From Hyaloscypha bicolor E (Eukaryota > Ascomycota > Leotiomycetes > Helotiales > Hyaloscyphaceae), in contig NW_020194512.1 of assembly GCF_002865645.1 (NCBI RefSeq), positions 4,319,183 to 4,383,182 on the forward strand: a stretch of DNA of 64,000 nucleotides. The letters are read 5' to 3'. The notes under the pieces were generated by a model. That model made no database searches. It was given only the letters and a program-made list of their open reading frames with translations, and was not told where the DNA came from. The position numbers and the translations under genes are program-made. Below, piece by piece: positions 11,402 through 23,700 of the stretch. Each line of letters opens with the position of its first letter. The first letter of the stretch is position 1.

Positions 11402-12520
11402 ATGCCACGACTCATTGCAGTGACGGGTGCGACAGGCAACCAAGGCGGATCTGTTGCGAAGCTTCTGCTTCAACATCCCGGGGAATACAGAGTACGAGCT
11501 ATTACTCGCGATGCACTTTCAAGTTCATCAAAATATTTGGCGGATTTGGGAGCCGAAATTGTGCAGGCCGATTTAACAAAGCCAGAAACGTTGTCAGCCG
11601 CGGTGCATGGTTGCTGGGGAGTTTTCGGCGTTACTAATTTCTACGATGCGGTATGTTCTCTGGGAAATCTCTTTAGGTATGTAATACTGATCGAAGCAGA
11701 AAATTAAGGATGACCCAGGAAGCGAAGAAGTTCAAGGGAAAAATCTGGTGAAGGCGTCATATGCCGCTGGCGTGCAATGTTTTATCTGGAGCTCGCTTCC
11801 AAGCTCTGCACAAATCTCGGGAGGCCGATTGGTCTCCAAGATATACGAAGGTACGTTTCATTTGTGGGTGTGGTGGCTCTTGGCCGACAATTTTTTCTAA
11901 GGAAAACACCATGTCGATGCCTATATCAAGCAAATCGGACTTCCTGCCAGTTTCCTCTATACAGGCAATTTCTACGAAAATATGGTCCTTCGCAAACACA
12001 TCACCTATAACAGGTCCAAAGACGTCGTTGAATTTCGCCACACGGTTATCAAGAGAGATACCAAATGTAAGTAACCTCTTAGTGAGCAACTTTGCATATC
12101 TACTAAAACCCCTCAAAGTAACCATGTTGTATGTCGAGAAGGATCTATCAGCCACAGTGAAAGGCATTTTCGACCAGTGGGATTCGAAAAAGAATGAACT
12201 GAATCATAAGATCCTTTATTGCACTGACGCACGTGTCTCAGCCGGGGATATTATTGAATGCATTGAGCGAGGTATAGTTGCTAGCTCCCAAAATATGAGC
12301 CCCAGATTAAAATCGACTAGTGACCGGTAAAAAATGCACTTGGGAGTCATTGCCGACGACAGGCGTTCCTGATCGGGACATTATGTATCAACTGTATAAC
12401 GAGATAGGAATGTATGGGAATAAGGAACTGCCTGATGAGAATATCGTAGCCCTAGGGGTAAAGATGCATGGTATCGAGGATTTTGTACGAGAACGCTTAG
12501 TTCCTTATCTGGGTCTTTAA
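11402..12520 (+). CDS. NmrA-like NAD(P)-binding protein
   Basis: Five exons (11402-11650, 11700-11850, 11902-12066, 12119-12271, 12321-12520) join to 305 aa, the usual length for NmrA-like proteins. Introns are GT-AG, 49-52 nt. Seen: the N-terminal dinucleotide motif GATGNQGG (G9, G12, G15) in the first Rossmann turn, the second-strand ITRD signature that in this family contacts the cofactor phosphate, CWGVFGVTNF in the middle, the FIWSSLPS strand, and a KHHVDAYIKQIGLP segment followed by YTGNFYENM, all in the expected order of the atypical short-chain dehydrogenase fold. Relatives are redox sensors controlling nitrogen metabolite repression (NmrA with GATA factor AreA) or small-molecule oxidoreductases. 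Which role applies here is not readable. The gene is intact and divergent from the amidohydrolase. Confidence 0.88.
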
Positions 12521-13191
12521 AATCTGAGAGGGGACTATGTCGACTTTGGGTAAATCCACTAGGGAGAGAGTTGATTAAGAAGTCATCATAATATCCCTAC
12601 AGCTTTCTATCCTGACGACTGGCCGACTTCGATCTGTCGTTTTTGGTGAGGCCCATCTTGCGTTTGCTATTACTTTATACCGCTAGAAGCTGCGAGAGCT
12701 ATAGAACTTAAGATACCTTAATATCTAGAATAAATAGAGCCCCGAGCCCCAAGTACCTCTAGAGAAAGTACAGGTTCAATAGGAGGAAAAGAACCGAGAA
12801 ATCACAATTCATCGCCTTAAAATAAAGGACTATTTTAATGGTCGACTTCTAGGCACCTGCGTTGGGTTTGTCCAACCCCGAACCATTGGGCACCAGCAAA
12901 AGTTTGCAATGCTTCTAATAGGATACATGTACTGCCTAGAGACAGATTTTGCTTATTGAAGCTTTTTGAGGTCTGAATCTGGGCTGGCAGCGTGTTGCTT
13001 GGAATTCAGGCTAGCAGTGAAAGTAGAAATGACAGCGATACTTGAGATGAAGACAACAAATGCCAAAGGGTACTTGACAGCTCAATCGAATAGAGGATGG
13101 ATCAAATCTATGTGCGAGGTGCTTAGCAATAGACCGGGATTAGATATTCGATCAGCATGTCCAGAATGGGTTTGATGATGATGGGTTTGTA
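12521..13191. other. Intergenic region before the HET relic
   Basis: Normal to slightly AT-rich DNA. Short open stretches (for example 12966-13175 plus) have no recognisable content. It may include eroded 5' sequence of the HET relic. Confidence 0.45.
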
Positions 13192-14803
13192 TTGGATCCT
13201 GGAATGTCTGTCCATGATTTGGAAACTTCGCCGTGTGTACTCTGTAACTTGTTTGGAAGCGTTGGGCCAATGAAGTCTGTCGAGAGCGAGACATCCAATT
13301 GCCACCTGCGTCGATATTCCGCCAGGGTAGAATTTACTGACCTAGAAGAACCAACACACGCATTCATATATGGTTTTCCAGCTCCCTTCGCTGACGTGCC
13401 TCTTGGCGTTGAGGTTGAGGACGGCAGCAGTCCCCGTACTCTCAGCACGAGAGCCAAAAATACAAAGAGAGGGGGCTAAAGAGAAGGGGCTACTTGTACT
13501 CCGTGCCGAAAAATACAGAGCCGTTATCGATTCTCCGAGTGAATGAGATACGACGACAACTGTTCGATTCCCAATTTGTCCGAGATTGTATCTGATATTG
13601 CAAGGAGAAGCACCCGCCAGTCTGCCAGACGAATACCAAAGATCAATTGGCGTCCCCATTCTTCAGGTTCTGGATTGCATTTCTGGCTCAGTTATTAAAC
13701 TTCCTCCAAATTGCGAGTATGCTGCACTTTCATACGTTTGGGCTGAAGCGATTCCCATCTCCGGCACGCCGATAGATGATGGTGATTACCCGGACATAAA
13801 CAACTTTCCACAAATAACCTGGGATGCCTTGAAGGCAGCTCTGAGGATTGGTATCCTGTACCTCTGGGTTGATAGATATCGCATCGACCAGTCGGACGCG
13901 CACGAGAAGCAGCATTAAATTCGTTAAATGGATATAATCTACGCAAATGCCACGATTAAGATCATCTCAGCGAGTACAAATCGTCAATATCCGGGGTTAC
14001 CTGGTGTCTTGGAAGCTTGCGCAAGCAGCAGCCGCGGCTGATGGCTAAGGGTCATAACTTCTGTTGAAATTAGGGGCCTGAGGCCCCTAATAGGCTTAGT
14101 AAGCCCTGGAACGGAACGCCATGGGGCTGTGCACCAGGGGCTTAATACCCTGTATAGCCGGAATACCCTGTAGTATGCCCTGTAAAGCTGAATTGGTTCA
14201 GCTGGCATAGGTAAAAGGCTCAGCAGGTTTAGGGGTTTAGTGCATGTGATTTAGGGTGTTCAGGGCTATATATATGGGCTACTTACCACTGTAGAACAGC
14301 AGTCAATTCAGTATCGTTTACTTGGTTTACATTGCACGCACGTGACCCTAGCTTTATTATTAAGCTAGTTCAACAACTTCATTTCTACTTTGCGAAATGG
14401 CGGGTTGGCGGTGGCACAATCGCGATGGGCCACTCGCGGCTGGATCTATCAAGAAGGAATTCTATCCAAACGCGGCCTCATATTTACTGAGGACCAAATA
14501 TTTTTCCAATGCAATGGAATGCATTGTGCTGAAAGCGTCACATTGCTTTTAGATGAGCTACACGAATCCAAGATCAAAATCTTCGGGAAGAATTTTCTGG
14601 ATGGCCCATTAGGTAGAAGGTCACCAGGAACTGATCCGTTTGATAGTATGAAATATGTTATCCCGTATACTAAGAGGTATCTAACCTTCGGGGAAGACAA
14701 AATCAATGCTAAGAATGCATATTTCATGCTTACTAAGTACCCTGTTTTCCCGTTTTATGTTAGTTATGGGCAGAAACCGGAAAATAAGACGAGGGACGAA
14801 TAA
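13192..14803 (+). pseudogene. HET-domain gene relic, interrupted by a solo LTR
   Basis: Pieces of one HET protein appear in order but in changing frames. 13192-13479 has the N-terminal CVLCNLFGSV type of Cys motif; 13530-13620 gives the FDSQFVRDCI and YCKEKHPPVC block separated by a TGA; 13610-13918 has LPDEYQRSIGVPILQVLD, YAALSYVW and LYLWVDRYRIDQ. Two TAA codons (13916 and 13925), where the family has Gln, then interrupt the IYANATIKIISAS block, followed by PGLPGV and a frameshift near 14010. After the 314-bp LTR at 14062-14375, the gene resumes with RWATRGWIYQEGIL, LIFTEDQIFFQCNGMHC and LTFGEDKINA, ending at 14803. Without the LTR and one target-site copy, the reading frame passes smoothly through the insertion point (KGHNFISTL). 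HET proteins trigger heterokaryon incompatibility and cell death; this copy is dead. Confidence 0.85.
14062..14375. mobile_element. Solo LTR (314 bp) inserted in the HET relic
   Basis: Starts TGTTGAA and ends TTCAACA, a perfect 7-bp terminal inverted repeat with the TG...CA ends of LTR retrotransposons. It is flanked by the 5-bp target duplication ACTTC (14057-14061 and 14376-14380). No internal coding sequence remains, so it is a solo LTR left by recombination. It is little RIP-mutated, unlike elements further right. Confidence 0.85.
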
Positions 14804-14894
14804 ATAGGCTCACTCGGGTGAGATAGATAGACTAAGTATTAAGGGTCAGCCTCTGTCTCAGACCCTCCATATAAGCAAGCGCATTTACTCCAGG

Positions 14895-15106
14895 TGTGAC
14901 GGCGGGATCGAGGTAATGGCCAGGGCTCAAAGATCCAAGAATCTCATGTATTGAAAATACTAAGCTAAAGAGAAGAAGGAGAGAGAGAGAAGGAAAGGGG
15001 ATAAAAGAAGGGAAATACTAGCTAAAACCACTGAAACGCCGGCTAGCTAGGTGAAACCAGTCATGTGATAGCTACCCCCATATGGCCCCCAGCCAGTACC
15101 GTTACA
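14895..15106. mobile_element. Second solo LTR (212 bp)
   Basis: Begins TGTGACGGCG and ends TACCGTTACA, imperfect inverted termini with TG...CA ends, flanked by the duplication CCAGG (14890-14894 and 15107-15111). Contains a purine tract of GAGA type near 14970-15020. Different in sequence from the LTR at 14062. It lies between the HET relic and the intact HET gene, in the 3' flank of the latter. Confidence 0.75.
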
Positions 15107-15219
15107 CCAGGAAGATATAAACCTTAGACTCGACTCCGTCTAGCCATGTAAGTAAGAAGTCGATGAAAAGAAGTCCTACTATAATTTTCCGCCTTGAACT
15201 CTGTTCAAGGATTATAAAC

Positions 15220-17088
15220 TTAGCAGAATAAAGAAACTTCCCACGCGGTGCGAATATCTATATATATATTGAAGCGCTCTAACTCAGTCGGAGGAGAAAA
15301 CGTTCCAGCAGCAAACAGCTCGTGTGGCAACAGATTCGCTCCTCTTACGTCCCTTGCCGTGATCGTATCTCTCGCAAGTCCTGCGCATCCGATAATTTGG
15401 TATGTGTAGCGATTACGGCCCGCAACTGAAGCAGGGTTGTTGCTAGTTGACTGTCGAATAATAACGGCGCGTTCTATACCAGCAATGTGACAGATGAAGT
15501 CTCCAACTTGAGTGCCTAAAGGCGCTAGTCCCATGTAGCTTGGGGTGACCTCAGAGGGCCGTGGCTGTAGTAGAAACAAGCGGGAACCATGTCGACCTGA
15601 GTCTAGTGATAACTGTTCAGATGCAGCCATACCAACGTTTGCCCCGAGGTGGGATTCAAAAGTATCGATGCTATATTGCCTAACTTCTTCCCAAGTGATC
15701 ATGCGATCAAAAGCGAAAATAGTCCTTTGGGATACTTCATCAAAGACCCGAAGTGCCTCTAGGAAAAGCTCACTCTGCTCTAGAACGGTAGACCTCAGTT
15801 GGGAGTCCGAGATATTCCTCCATATAAGGGATATCCAATCGTTCGATTTCTCGGGGTTGGCGACGACGTCGCAATACAAATGACCAATTTCATTGATCCT
15901 CCCAACGAGGCATCCTGGTACACGGAGGCTTCTGACCTGGGAATTGAGGTTGATATCTCCAGCGCTGAAGTTTCTAGCTAACCCATCCGGTTCTAATCCC
16001 ACTCTTCCTCCTACCATTCGCCCCAAGAGGCGACTCATATCCAGGATATCATGCTGGCTCCGGCTTTCGTCACCGTGGAGGAAGAAGACGGTGTCTGTGA
16101 AAACCTCGAATGGAGATTTTGAATAGTCCATTGGAAATCGGTCGTGAACATCAACCGCCAACCCTATGAAACCATATATTTTATCTCGTGGGTCCTTGCA
16201 TAAAGCGACCTGGTTGGTTCTCAGCAGGTTGGAAAGTGTATGGCCGCCTTCGAATCGACCCTGGCGCTGGCCATCTAATTTTAAAGGGATACTATTTGCA
16301 AGGCTCTTCTTGGATTTGATCATCTCGATGAAGCGGTTCCACTCAATGAATGTAAAATCATAATGGATCCGCAGCCCTCCGTACCTTGCTTTCCCAATTT
16401 CTTGGATTATCCACAACCTCTTCCAATAGTCGCGTTTGCAGAGAGACATGATTTTGCCCTCGTAGAGTGATTGAGCTAGAGGTTGTCCCGACAACGTTGC
16501 GCTGCTGATTATGGGATGTTTTGGGGTGACCATTGCATACATATTGTTTTCTGAAGAGATATGATGTTTGAAAGTGGATGCTATACCGAGCCACACAATT
16601 ACCATTTGTGCTCTCGCGTATATATATGGCATCAGGCGGACCTGGCGATTCCGTTCCCCAAGATCGGACTGATTAATGCTGATGGCATCGATCCAAATCG
16701 CTTGTTGCTGTTCACCAGCCGATTCCAGGCCCCGGATATTGACCAGAGCAGCAGCGAGATTCTCACCGACTTCAAACTTTATTCCATCCAGCAGGATTGT
16801 TCTCTTTGTGGTACCATCACCCCAGGCATATGACAGCGCCTTATATTCGGGCCTGTCACCGAATGCGACATGAGCTAAGGTGCACTCGATCTCCTCAGCG
16901 CGCCGTTTAGCTCGTCGAGGCTGGAGATAGACAATGCGAATGCAGTCGTCTTCTAATGGCTTGTACTCAAAGGACGTGATCATGGAAGCCGAGGAAGGCC
17001 CCTCTGTCGAGCTACTGCATAATAAGTGACGGAAGTGCATCGTGGGCGAGTTGTGCTTTCGAGAAGTGTGGGCTTGACGTCGATTCAC
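15220..17088 (-). CDS. HET-domain protein (heterokaryon incompatibility type)
   Basis: One uninterrupted frame of 622 aa. Seen: YKPLEDDCIRI just before the domain, YKALSYAWGDG (82-92), ENLAAALVNIR, IWIDAISINQSDLGERNRQV (131-150), IYARAQMVIVWLG, then WKRLWIIQEIGKAR and CKDPRDKIYGFIGLA, which are the conserved HET blocks in order. The C-terminal third has no named domain, though it keeps the late GD-x-I-C...Y-x-I-G-CAG pattern common in this family. Start: the ATG at 17088 is the longest; M36 (codon at 16983-16981) opens right before the domain and is equally likely. HET proteins act in the cytoplasm as TIR-like cell-death executors in allorecognition. The gene ends 364 bp past an LTR-derived repeat at its 3' side, and its 5' side borders the AT-rich block, yet it carries no RIP-type stop codons. 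Confidence 0.9.
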   Translation of the reverse strand: MNRRQAHTSRKHNSPTMHFRHLLCSSSTEGPSSASMITSFEYKPLEDDCIRIVYLQPRRAKRRAEEIECTLAHVAFGDRPEYKALSYAWGDGTTKRTILLDGIKFEVGENLAAALVNIRGLESAGEQQQAIWIDAISINQSDLGERNRQVRLMPYIYARAQMVIVWLGIASTFKHHISSENNMYAMVTPKHPIISSATLSGQPLAQSLYEGKIMSLCKRDYWKRLWIIQEIGKARYGGLRIHYDFTFIEWNRFIEMIKSKKSLANSIPLKLDGQRQGRFEGGHTLSNLLRTNQVALCKDPRDKIYGFIGLAVDVHDRFPMDYSKSPFEVFTDTVFFLHGDESRSQHDILDMSRLLGRMVGGRVGLEPDGLARNFSAGDINLNSQVRSLRVPGCLVGRINEIGHLYCDVVANPEKSNDWISLIWRNISDSQLRSTVLEQSELFLEALRVFDEVSQRTIFAFDRMITWEEVRQYSIDTFESHLGANVGMAASEQLSLDSGRHGSRLFLLQPRPSEVTPSYMGLAPLGTQVGDFICHIAGIERAVIIRQSTSNNPASVAGRNRYTYQIIGCAGLARDTITARDVRGANLLPHELFAAGTFSPPTELERFNIYIDIRTAWEVSLFC

Positions 17089-17472
17089 GATGAGCCGGTG
17101 CGAATTACCTCCTCTGTATCGAAAACATTTACAAGGTTGGTTTCAGGAAGCCGCCGCAAGTGGGTTGTTGCCTGAGGCCCCAACCGCAATGATCTTCTGT
17201 AGGCACACCTCACTAATTCTATATCCTCTCCCCACCAAATGTTTTATTAGTAAGCAATGCAAGAAACGATTTCTAATCTCGCAAATCCTTAAATACCCTC
17301 TTTTTATTCCCTAAATACCCTAATGTTATATAATAATAGAGTTTTTTTTATATAAATTAATATAAATAAAATAACTTATATTATTATTATTATTATTATT
17401 ATATAGTATTTTATATTATATTTAATAAATATAAATATAATTTTATACTTTTAATTAAATATATATTCTAAA
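17089..17472. other. Boundary into the AT-rich block
   Basis: Normal-composition DNA (promoter side of the HET gene) changes at about 17310 to A/T-dominated sequence with TTA trinucleotide runs near 17382-17400. No gene. Confidence 0.6.
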
Positions 17473-17745
17473 TATTACGGGTATAGTATTCAGGGCTTAG
17501 AAAGCAAGGTAGAAGGTCCCTTACAAAAACGATTCAAAGCTAAGGTAGGGAAAACTAGAATATAGAAGACTGCGAGAGAGTATATATACCCTATAGTATA
17601 CTAGTCCCGAAGGGGCTAGCCTTCTAAATATTTCTAGTATATTCCAAGCATATTTCCCTAGTGAGGCGGCCGCGTCACGTGCGCCTAGGAGGCATCTAGT
17701 ATCTGGCAAGGTATCTCAGATACCGGATATCTAGGAATTATAATA
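17473..17745 (-). repeat. Gypsy LTR, left copy (3' LTR)
   Basis: Aligns by eye over its whole length with 23903-24175. Ends TATTACGG...TTATAATA, which are TG...CA ends after RIP. Contains a TCACGTG box near 17671-17681 that is mutated in the right copy. Confidence 0.85.
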
Positions 17746-20700
17746 TTACCCCTCTCTTTATAATAAGCTTGTCCCCGAGCTTTATATAAGTCATTAATTC
17801 ATCTAATTTCGTACTATATTCCTTCCCAAAGTAAAACTAGTATCTCGGATATAGATATTATATATAAAAGGCTAGTGCCTTTACTATATAACCTAAAAGA
17901 ATTTATTATTATTTCCGTATAATTCTAAATAAGTATTATTTTTTATATAATCTAGCTAGTATTACAGGTTTTATAGAGGTCCTGGTATATTAATATTATT
18001 ATTATAAAAACTCTATAAAACCAGGGAGCTATTACTTAGTACTAAAGCTAGATATTATACTAGATCTTTATCCTAACTAACCTACTAAATTCTATACTTT
18101 AGCCTATTTCTTATTAGCTTAACTATAATAACTCGTTTAATACTATATTCTTATTTACTATCTTCTAGTATTAATAGAAGCGGTTCCGGATTTATCTAAT
18201 CTAGTAAAGAATTCTAGAAGTCTTTTTATAGCTTCTCTATATAGAAAACTAGATATATCTTTATAGTTTCCGGTAGTTTTAGGAGAAATAAGTAGCTATA
18301 CTATTCTAGAATCTCAAATAGGTTCTCTATTTGGTTCTCTAGCTTCCGGCTCGAATAATCGGATTTCTAGTACTTTATAGTAACTTATACTTTATTTCTT
18401 ACTTTGAAATTAATTAGATAGCGGTATTTATTAGCTTATATTATATATTATTTCTATACTTGCTTTATATAGCCTTAGGTAAGTTACTATAATTTATATA
18501 ATTAATTTACTAATACTTTAGCTTTATTTCTATTTAGCTTCTTTTTAGATAAGTTAGCTTTAATAGGGGAATTCTAGTCTAGAGAGGTATAAGGCTCGTA
18601 GCCCTTTTTAGTTATAAATAGGGACTAGCTAATAGTTTTATACTAAAGAGAGGCTTATTAATAATTAATTATAGTAACCTATTTATTCTAGTTATTCTAG
18701 TAATAGTTAATATACGGATATAATCTCTAATTAAAGTACTAATTAATAATCTCTATTTATTTATCCGTTTGGGGGTAATTAGCTATAGAGAGCTTAAGCT
18801 TTATACTAATTCTTATATAGAATTCGCTCTAAAAATCGGATATAAATTAGGGTCTCTAATCTAATATAATTATTTCTGGAATATTTACTTAATATATTAT
18901 ATAAAGTAAAAATAGAGGTATTAGCTATTTGGCTATAATTATATCTTATACGAGAATTATAATTAGGTGCTTAGATAAGTAATTCACGAATATAGTAATT
19001 ATATTATGGCCCGATTTGCTTTCTGGATAGCTCTTAAAGTCTATAGTAATATGCTATTAGAGGTAATTAGGAACTAGAAAGAGATAAAGTAAACCAGGCT
19101 TCTTATTTCTGGATATATGTAATCTCTTATAAATATAGTAATTACTATAGTATTAATTAATATTCTTGCCTATAAATAGCTAGTAATATTACTTCTTTAA
19201 TAGCTAATAGAGCTTTATATATTCAGGATATCCAGAAAGGGGTTTATTATATACTTTATAAATTAGGGCAGTCTATAAAGATAGTCCGGGAATCATTTCG
19301 TTCTTCGTAATATAGAGTCTTCTATAGTATAAAAGAAGGCCGTCTTATAATATCCAGATATTACTTTTGGCTTAGGCTATTATATATAGCTTCTCTAGAT
19401 CCGGTAATATATAATTATTCTATAGGATCTTATTTATAAGTTATAAATTACTATACTCGGTAAGAGCCTCTAATAGTGCTTCTATAGGGGCTACTATAGC
19501 GGAGTTTACTAGTAAAGCTTCTAAGAGAATACCTTTTTTTAGGAGAATTATATCTTTAATAGAAATATTCTTTTCCGGAAAATCTTTAGTATATACTTGG
19601 TTTTTAGAGCCGAATTCCGGATTAAGTAAGCTAACCTTATAGAGTATTACTATAAACTATAAGTTATAAATAATCTCTGAATTAATCTTATTTTTGGGGA
19701 GAAGTACTTGAGTTTATAGCTTTTCCTTAATCTGGCCCTAAGTATCTACTTTATTTTATTTTTATAATAAAGTATCTACTTACTTATTCGATTTTCCAGA
19801 ATAATATATAAGCTTAAAGTAATAGCAGAATAAAAGCTTAGCCTATCTAGCTTATTAAGAAGAGAGCTTCTTAGTAATTATAAAGTACTTTAAGGTATAA
19901 TAATTAGAATAGATCTTAAAGGAAGTATTCTAAAGACCCTCTAGCTCAGCTCTTTATTTCTCTAGTACTCAAACTATAGCAAGTATTTCCTTATTATATA
20001 TATTATAATTAAGCTTTACCGGAAGTATAGTTTTGGAAAAATAAGCTATAGAATATTAAAGGCCTATTTCTAGATCTTATTAAAAGAATAGGCCAGTAAT
20101 TACTTCTTTAGATATATCTATTTCTATTATTATAGGCAGATCTGAATTATAGTATTATAAAACTGGAATAGAAATTATAGCTTTCTTTAGGTAAATAAAA
20201 GCCTTTTAGTATTACTCGGATTACTTAAAGGAAATACCCTTTTTTATAAGTAAGATAAGAGATCTAGTAATTCGTTTATACTTTTTAATAAAGCATTTAT
20301 AAAAGTTATAGAAGCCGAGAAAGAACTATATATCCTTAATTATCTTTGGGAATTACTAGTTATATATTATTTTAACTTTATTAGGATTTACTTTAATACT
20401 AGATATAGAGATAATAAAGCCTGAATACTTTATATATATAACTTTAAATTCCGATTTCTTAATATTTACTTAGAGGCTAGTAAGATATAAGTAGTCTAGT
20501 ACTTTTCATATATACTATTTGTACTCTACTAGATTCTCTAAGTAAATAAGAATATTATTAAGATATATTATATAAAAGTTATCTAGATACTTAAAGAATA
20601 TATTATTTATATAGTATTAATATATAGCCGGGCTATTTATAAGGCCTTTCCAGAGGATATTATATTTATATACTTTATAGCAGGTATGAAATATTATTAG

Positions 20701-23700
20701 TTCCTGAGAGTCCGGGTCTATAGCTATATAATAGAAAGCTTAGCGGATATTTAATTTAATATAGATCTTGGCCTTAGATAATTAACTTAAAGTTTTATTA
20801 ATAAAAGAAAAGAGATATTGATTTTTCCGGGTAATATTATTTAGGTAGCGGAAATTAATACAGAAGTATAAACCTCCGTTTGCTTTCTTTATAAAAAGAA
20901 CTAGTAAAATAAAGAAAGCCTAACTAGCTTTAATAAAGCCTTTAGCTAGATTATCTTCTAAGAAATACTTGATTTCTATAAGCTTTTAAGTAAACTACTA
21001 CCGGAGGAATTAATATCTAATACTTTTGGTTTCTTTTAGGCCTTTAATCTAAATCTTATAATTATATAATTTATAAGAAGAAAAGATATCAGATTTCTTT
21101 TTAGAGAAAATAGAGGCATATTTCTTAAGTTCCGGGAATAATATTCTCTATAGCTACTAAAGCTTTATTTCTCCCGATTATTAATTCTCTGGGCTAGAAA
21201 TAACTTCTTTTTTCCGAGCTTTAAGTTCCTTATTAATCTTATAAATAGAGATTTAACTAATAATATTATCTTCTCTCTTAGCTATATAATTAAATACTAT
21301 AAAGGTAAGAATAGCTAGGTTTAATATTTGCTTTTTATTAAGGATCTCTTCCTGCTTCTTTGGCTTTTACTTGGGTATTATATCTTAATTAGGCTATAGA
21401 AGCTCCTTTTCTATAGTTTTATATAATTCCTTCTAATTAGTTTAAAAAAAGAAAGATTGCTTTAGAATAGAAGATTTCTAGAAATAGCTTATAATAGAAT
21501 CTCGTTAATTAGTATTCTTTTAATACTTCTTATTAGGTTACTTCTCTAGCTATTACTGCGAAATACTAATAATATAACCGAATTATATAGATTTAGGTTT
21601 ATTTTTTTAGCTATATAAGCCTATATCTTTTATAGTTAATTAGAATATTAATATATACTACCTATTTCCTACTAAGAATAATATTATAATCTCTAAGATT
21701 TAGAATAATTATAGGTATATTAATACTTTATTTATTAATTAGAAATAAGACTTCTATATATTTCTTAGTAAACTTAGCTAGCTTTCTATTAAAACCGTAT
21801 ATAGTATAGAATAAGGAAAGGGGTTATAATTCTATTTCTAAGAATTACTTTATAAGCTAAATAAGCTTTATATTAATAAAAGTATAACTATTAGCTCTAG
21901 TATTAATAAGGGAAAAAGACTTAATTCCTAATTTATTTATACTAATAGTATAAGGTATTATAAGAGTATTTCCTTCTATTAAACAAGTTAAGTTAATCTT
22001 TACTAAATCCATATTATAAGCCCCTAAAGTAAAGACTTTCTTTAGGGGTACTTGTTTCCCGGTTCTATACTAGAATTAGAGCTCGAATTCTTTAAATACT
22101 TTATTAGAATAGTATATTCCGGTAAAATAGGAACTAAGCCTGGCTCGATTCTAGAAAAAGCTACCTTGATTTCCTTATTATATAGAGCCAGATAATATCT
22201 AATATAATAGTCGAACTCGTTATAATTATAGTACTTAATAGTTAAGAGATCCTTAGTTTTTATAGGATATTACTTATATTTATAAGAGAATATATACTTA
22301 ATAAAAGTAGTTAATATAGGCTCCTTAGGCTCTTTCTTAGAAGTATACTTCTTAGAAATATACGAGAATATAGTACTAGAAGTAAACTTAGCTAGAATAG
22401 CTTCTGCTTTCTTATACTTCTTAGTCTTCTTATATATAGTCTTAATCTACTAATTATTAGTAGTATAGTACTAAGTAAAGCAAGTAGTATTAATAGAAGA
22501 ATTATTATAATATATATATATTAATTTCTAGAGCTTTAATAAAAGCTTCTTATTTAGTTTATACTTAATATCTTAAAAACTAATACTGCCTTCTATAAAT
22601 AGTTATAAAAAGAAAGTATAGAACTCCTGAAATACTTAACTAAAATATATTTAAAGCTTACTAAAGTTATGGCAAGTATTCTATATCTTATTAGAATTAG
22701 AGTATAGCTTCTTTAGGTAGAATTAAAGCTTTAAAAACTAATAGTACTAATTCGGACTATCTTTATTTATATAAGAATTAGTTAGGGCAAGAGTATTACT
22801 AGTAAGTTTACTAGAAATATAGATAATCTTGAGATTTTCTAAGAAATATAAATTAGTATTTCCTTATAGCTTATTCTTAACCTGAACTAGCTAGTTATTA
22901 AAGATAATATAATCTCTAGTAAAGAGAATTAGATCTGGGAGCTTAGTAATTCTAGTATCTCTAAAGAGAATATAAGATATAGGAGATCCTAAACGGAAAT
23001 AAGCGAGAAATAGTTCGGAATTCTTTTAAGAGAGGTTCGGAGTAGCTAGAGCAGGCGGAGCAGAAATAATTAGAGCTATTATAAGTTAATTTACTATAGC
23101 TATATAGTACTTAATATTATTCTCGAGCTTAGTATTATAGAGCTTAATATTCTCGAGAATAGCTTTATTATAGCTATAGGTATTCTTATATAAAATAGCT
23201 CTTTGAATATTCTTCCGGTAGCTCTTTATAATAATATTAATATCTGAGAGTAAGATATTAGGTTTCTTAGCCTATTTATATAACTCTCTAGTAATAATAT
23301 AGTCTTTAGTCTCTAGAAGCTTTATAATAAAAGCAGAGGATTTTATTTCTATAGACTTATTTATAAATTCTCCAGAAATATTAACGGGATATTCGATTCG
23401 GGAAGGGCTACTAACGGGACGACCTGAACTAGTAGAAGTTTTACTAGAAGCCTTAGTAGAAGTTAATATAGTTCCTGGTTATATAATATCTTAGGAAATT
23501 AACTTATTATACTTTTCCTCTACTATATCCTCTCTGGTAGTCTCGTTACCGGCGTGTATATAGGACTTATAAGGTTATAGGATAGGGCTTAAGGGTAGTA
23601 GTCAGGTTACTGGCCTATAGATGCCTATTACTCTAGGACTTGGTTAAAGAGTAGCCTTTATTTGAGGTTCTTCGATTTTCGGGTTTTTCGGGAAGGTTTC

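Noticed and set aside
17382..17401. CRISPR-like or origin-like TTA repeats
   Set aside because: Simple trinucleotide repeat in A/T-only DNA; CRISPR arrays are not expected in nuclear fungal DNA and no spacer pattern exists.
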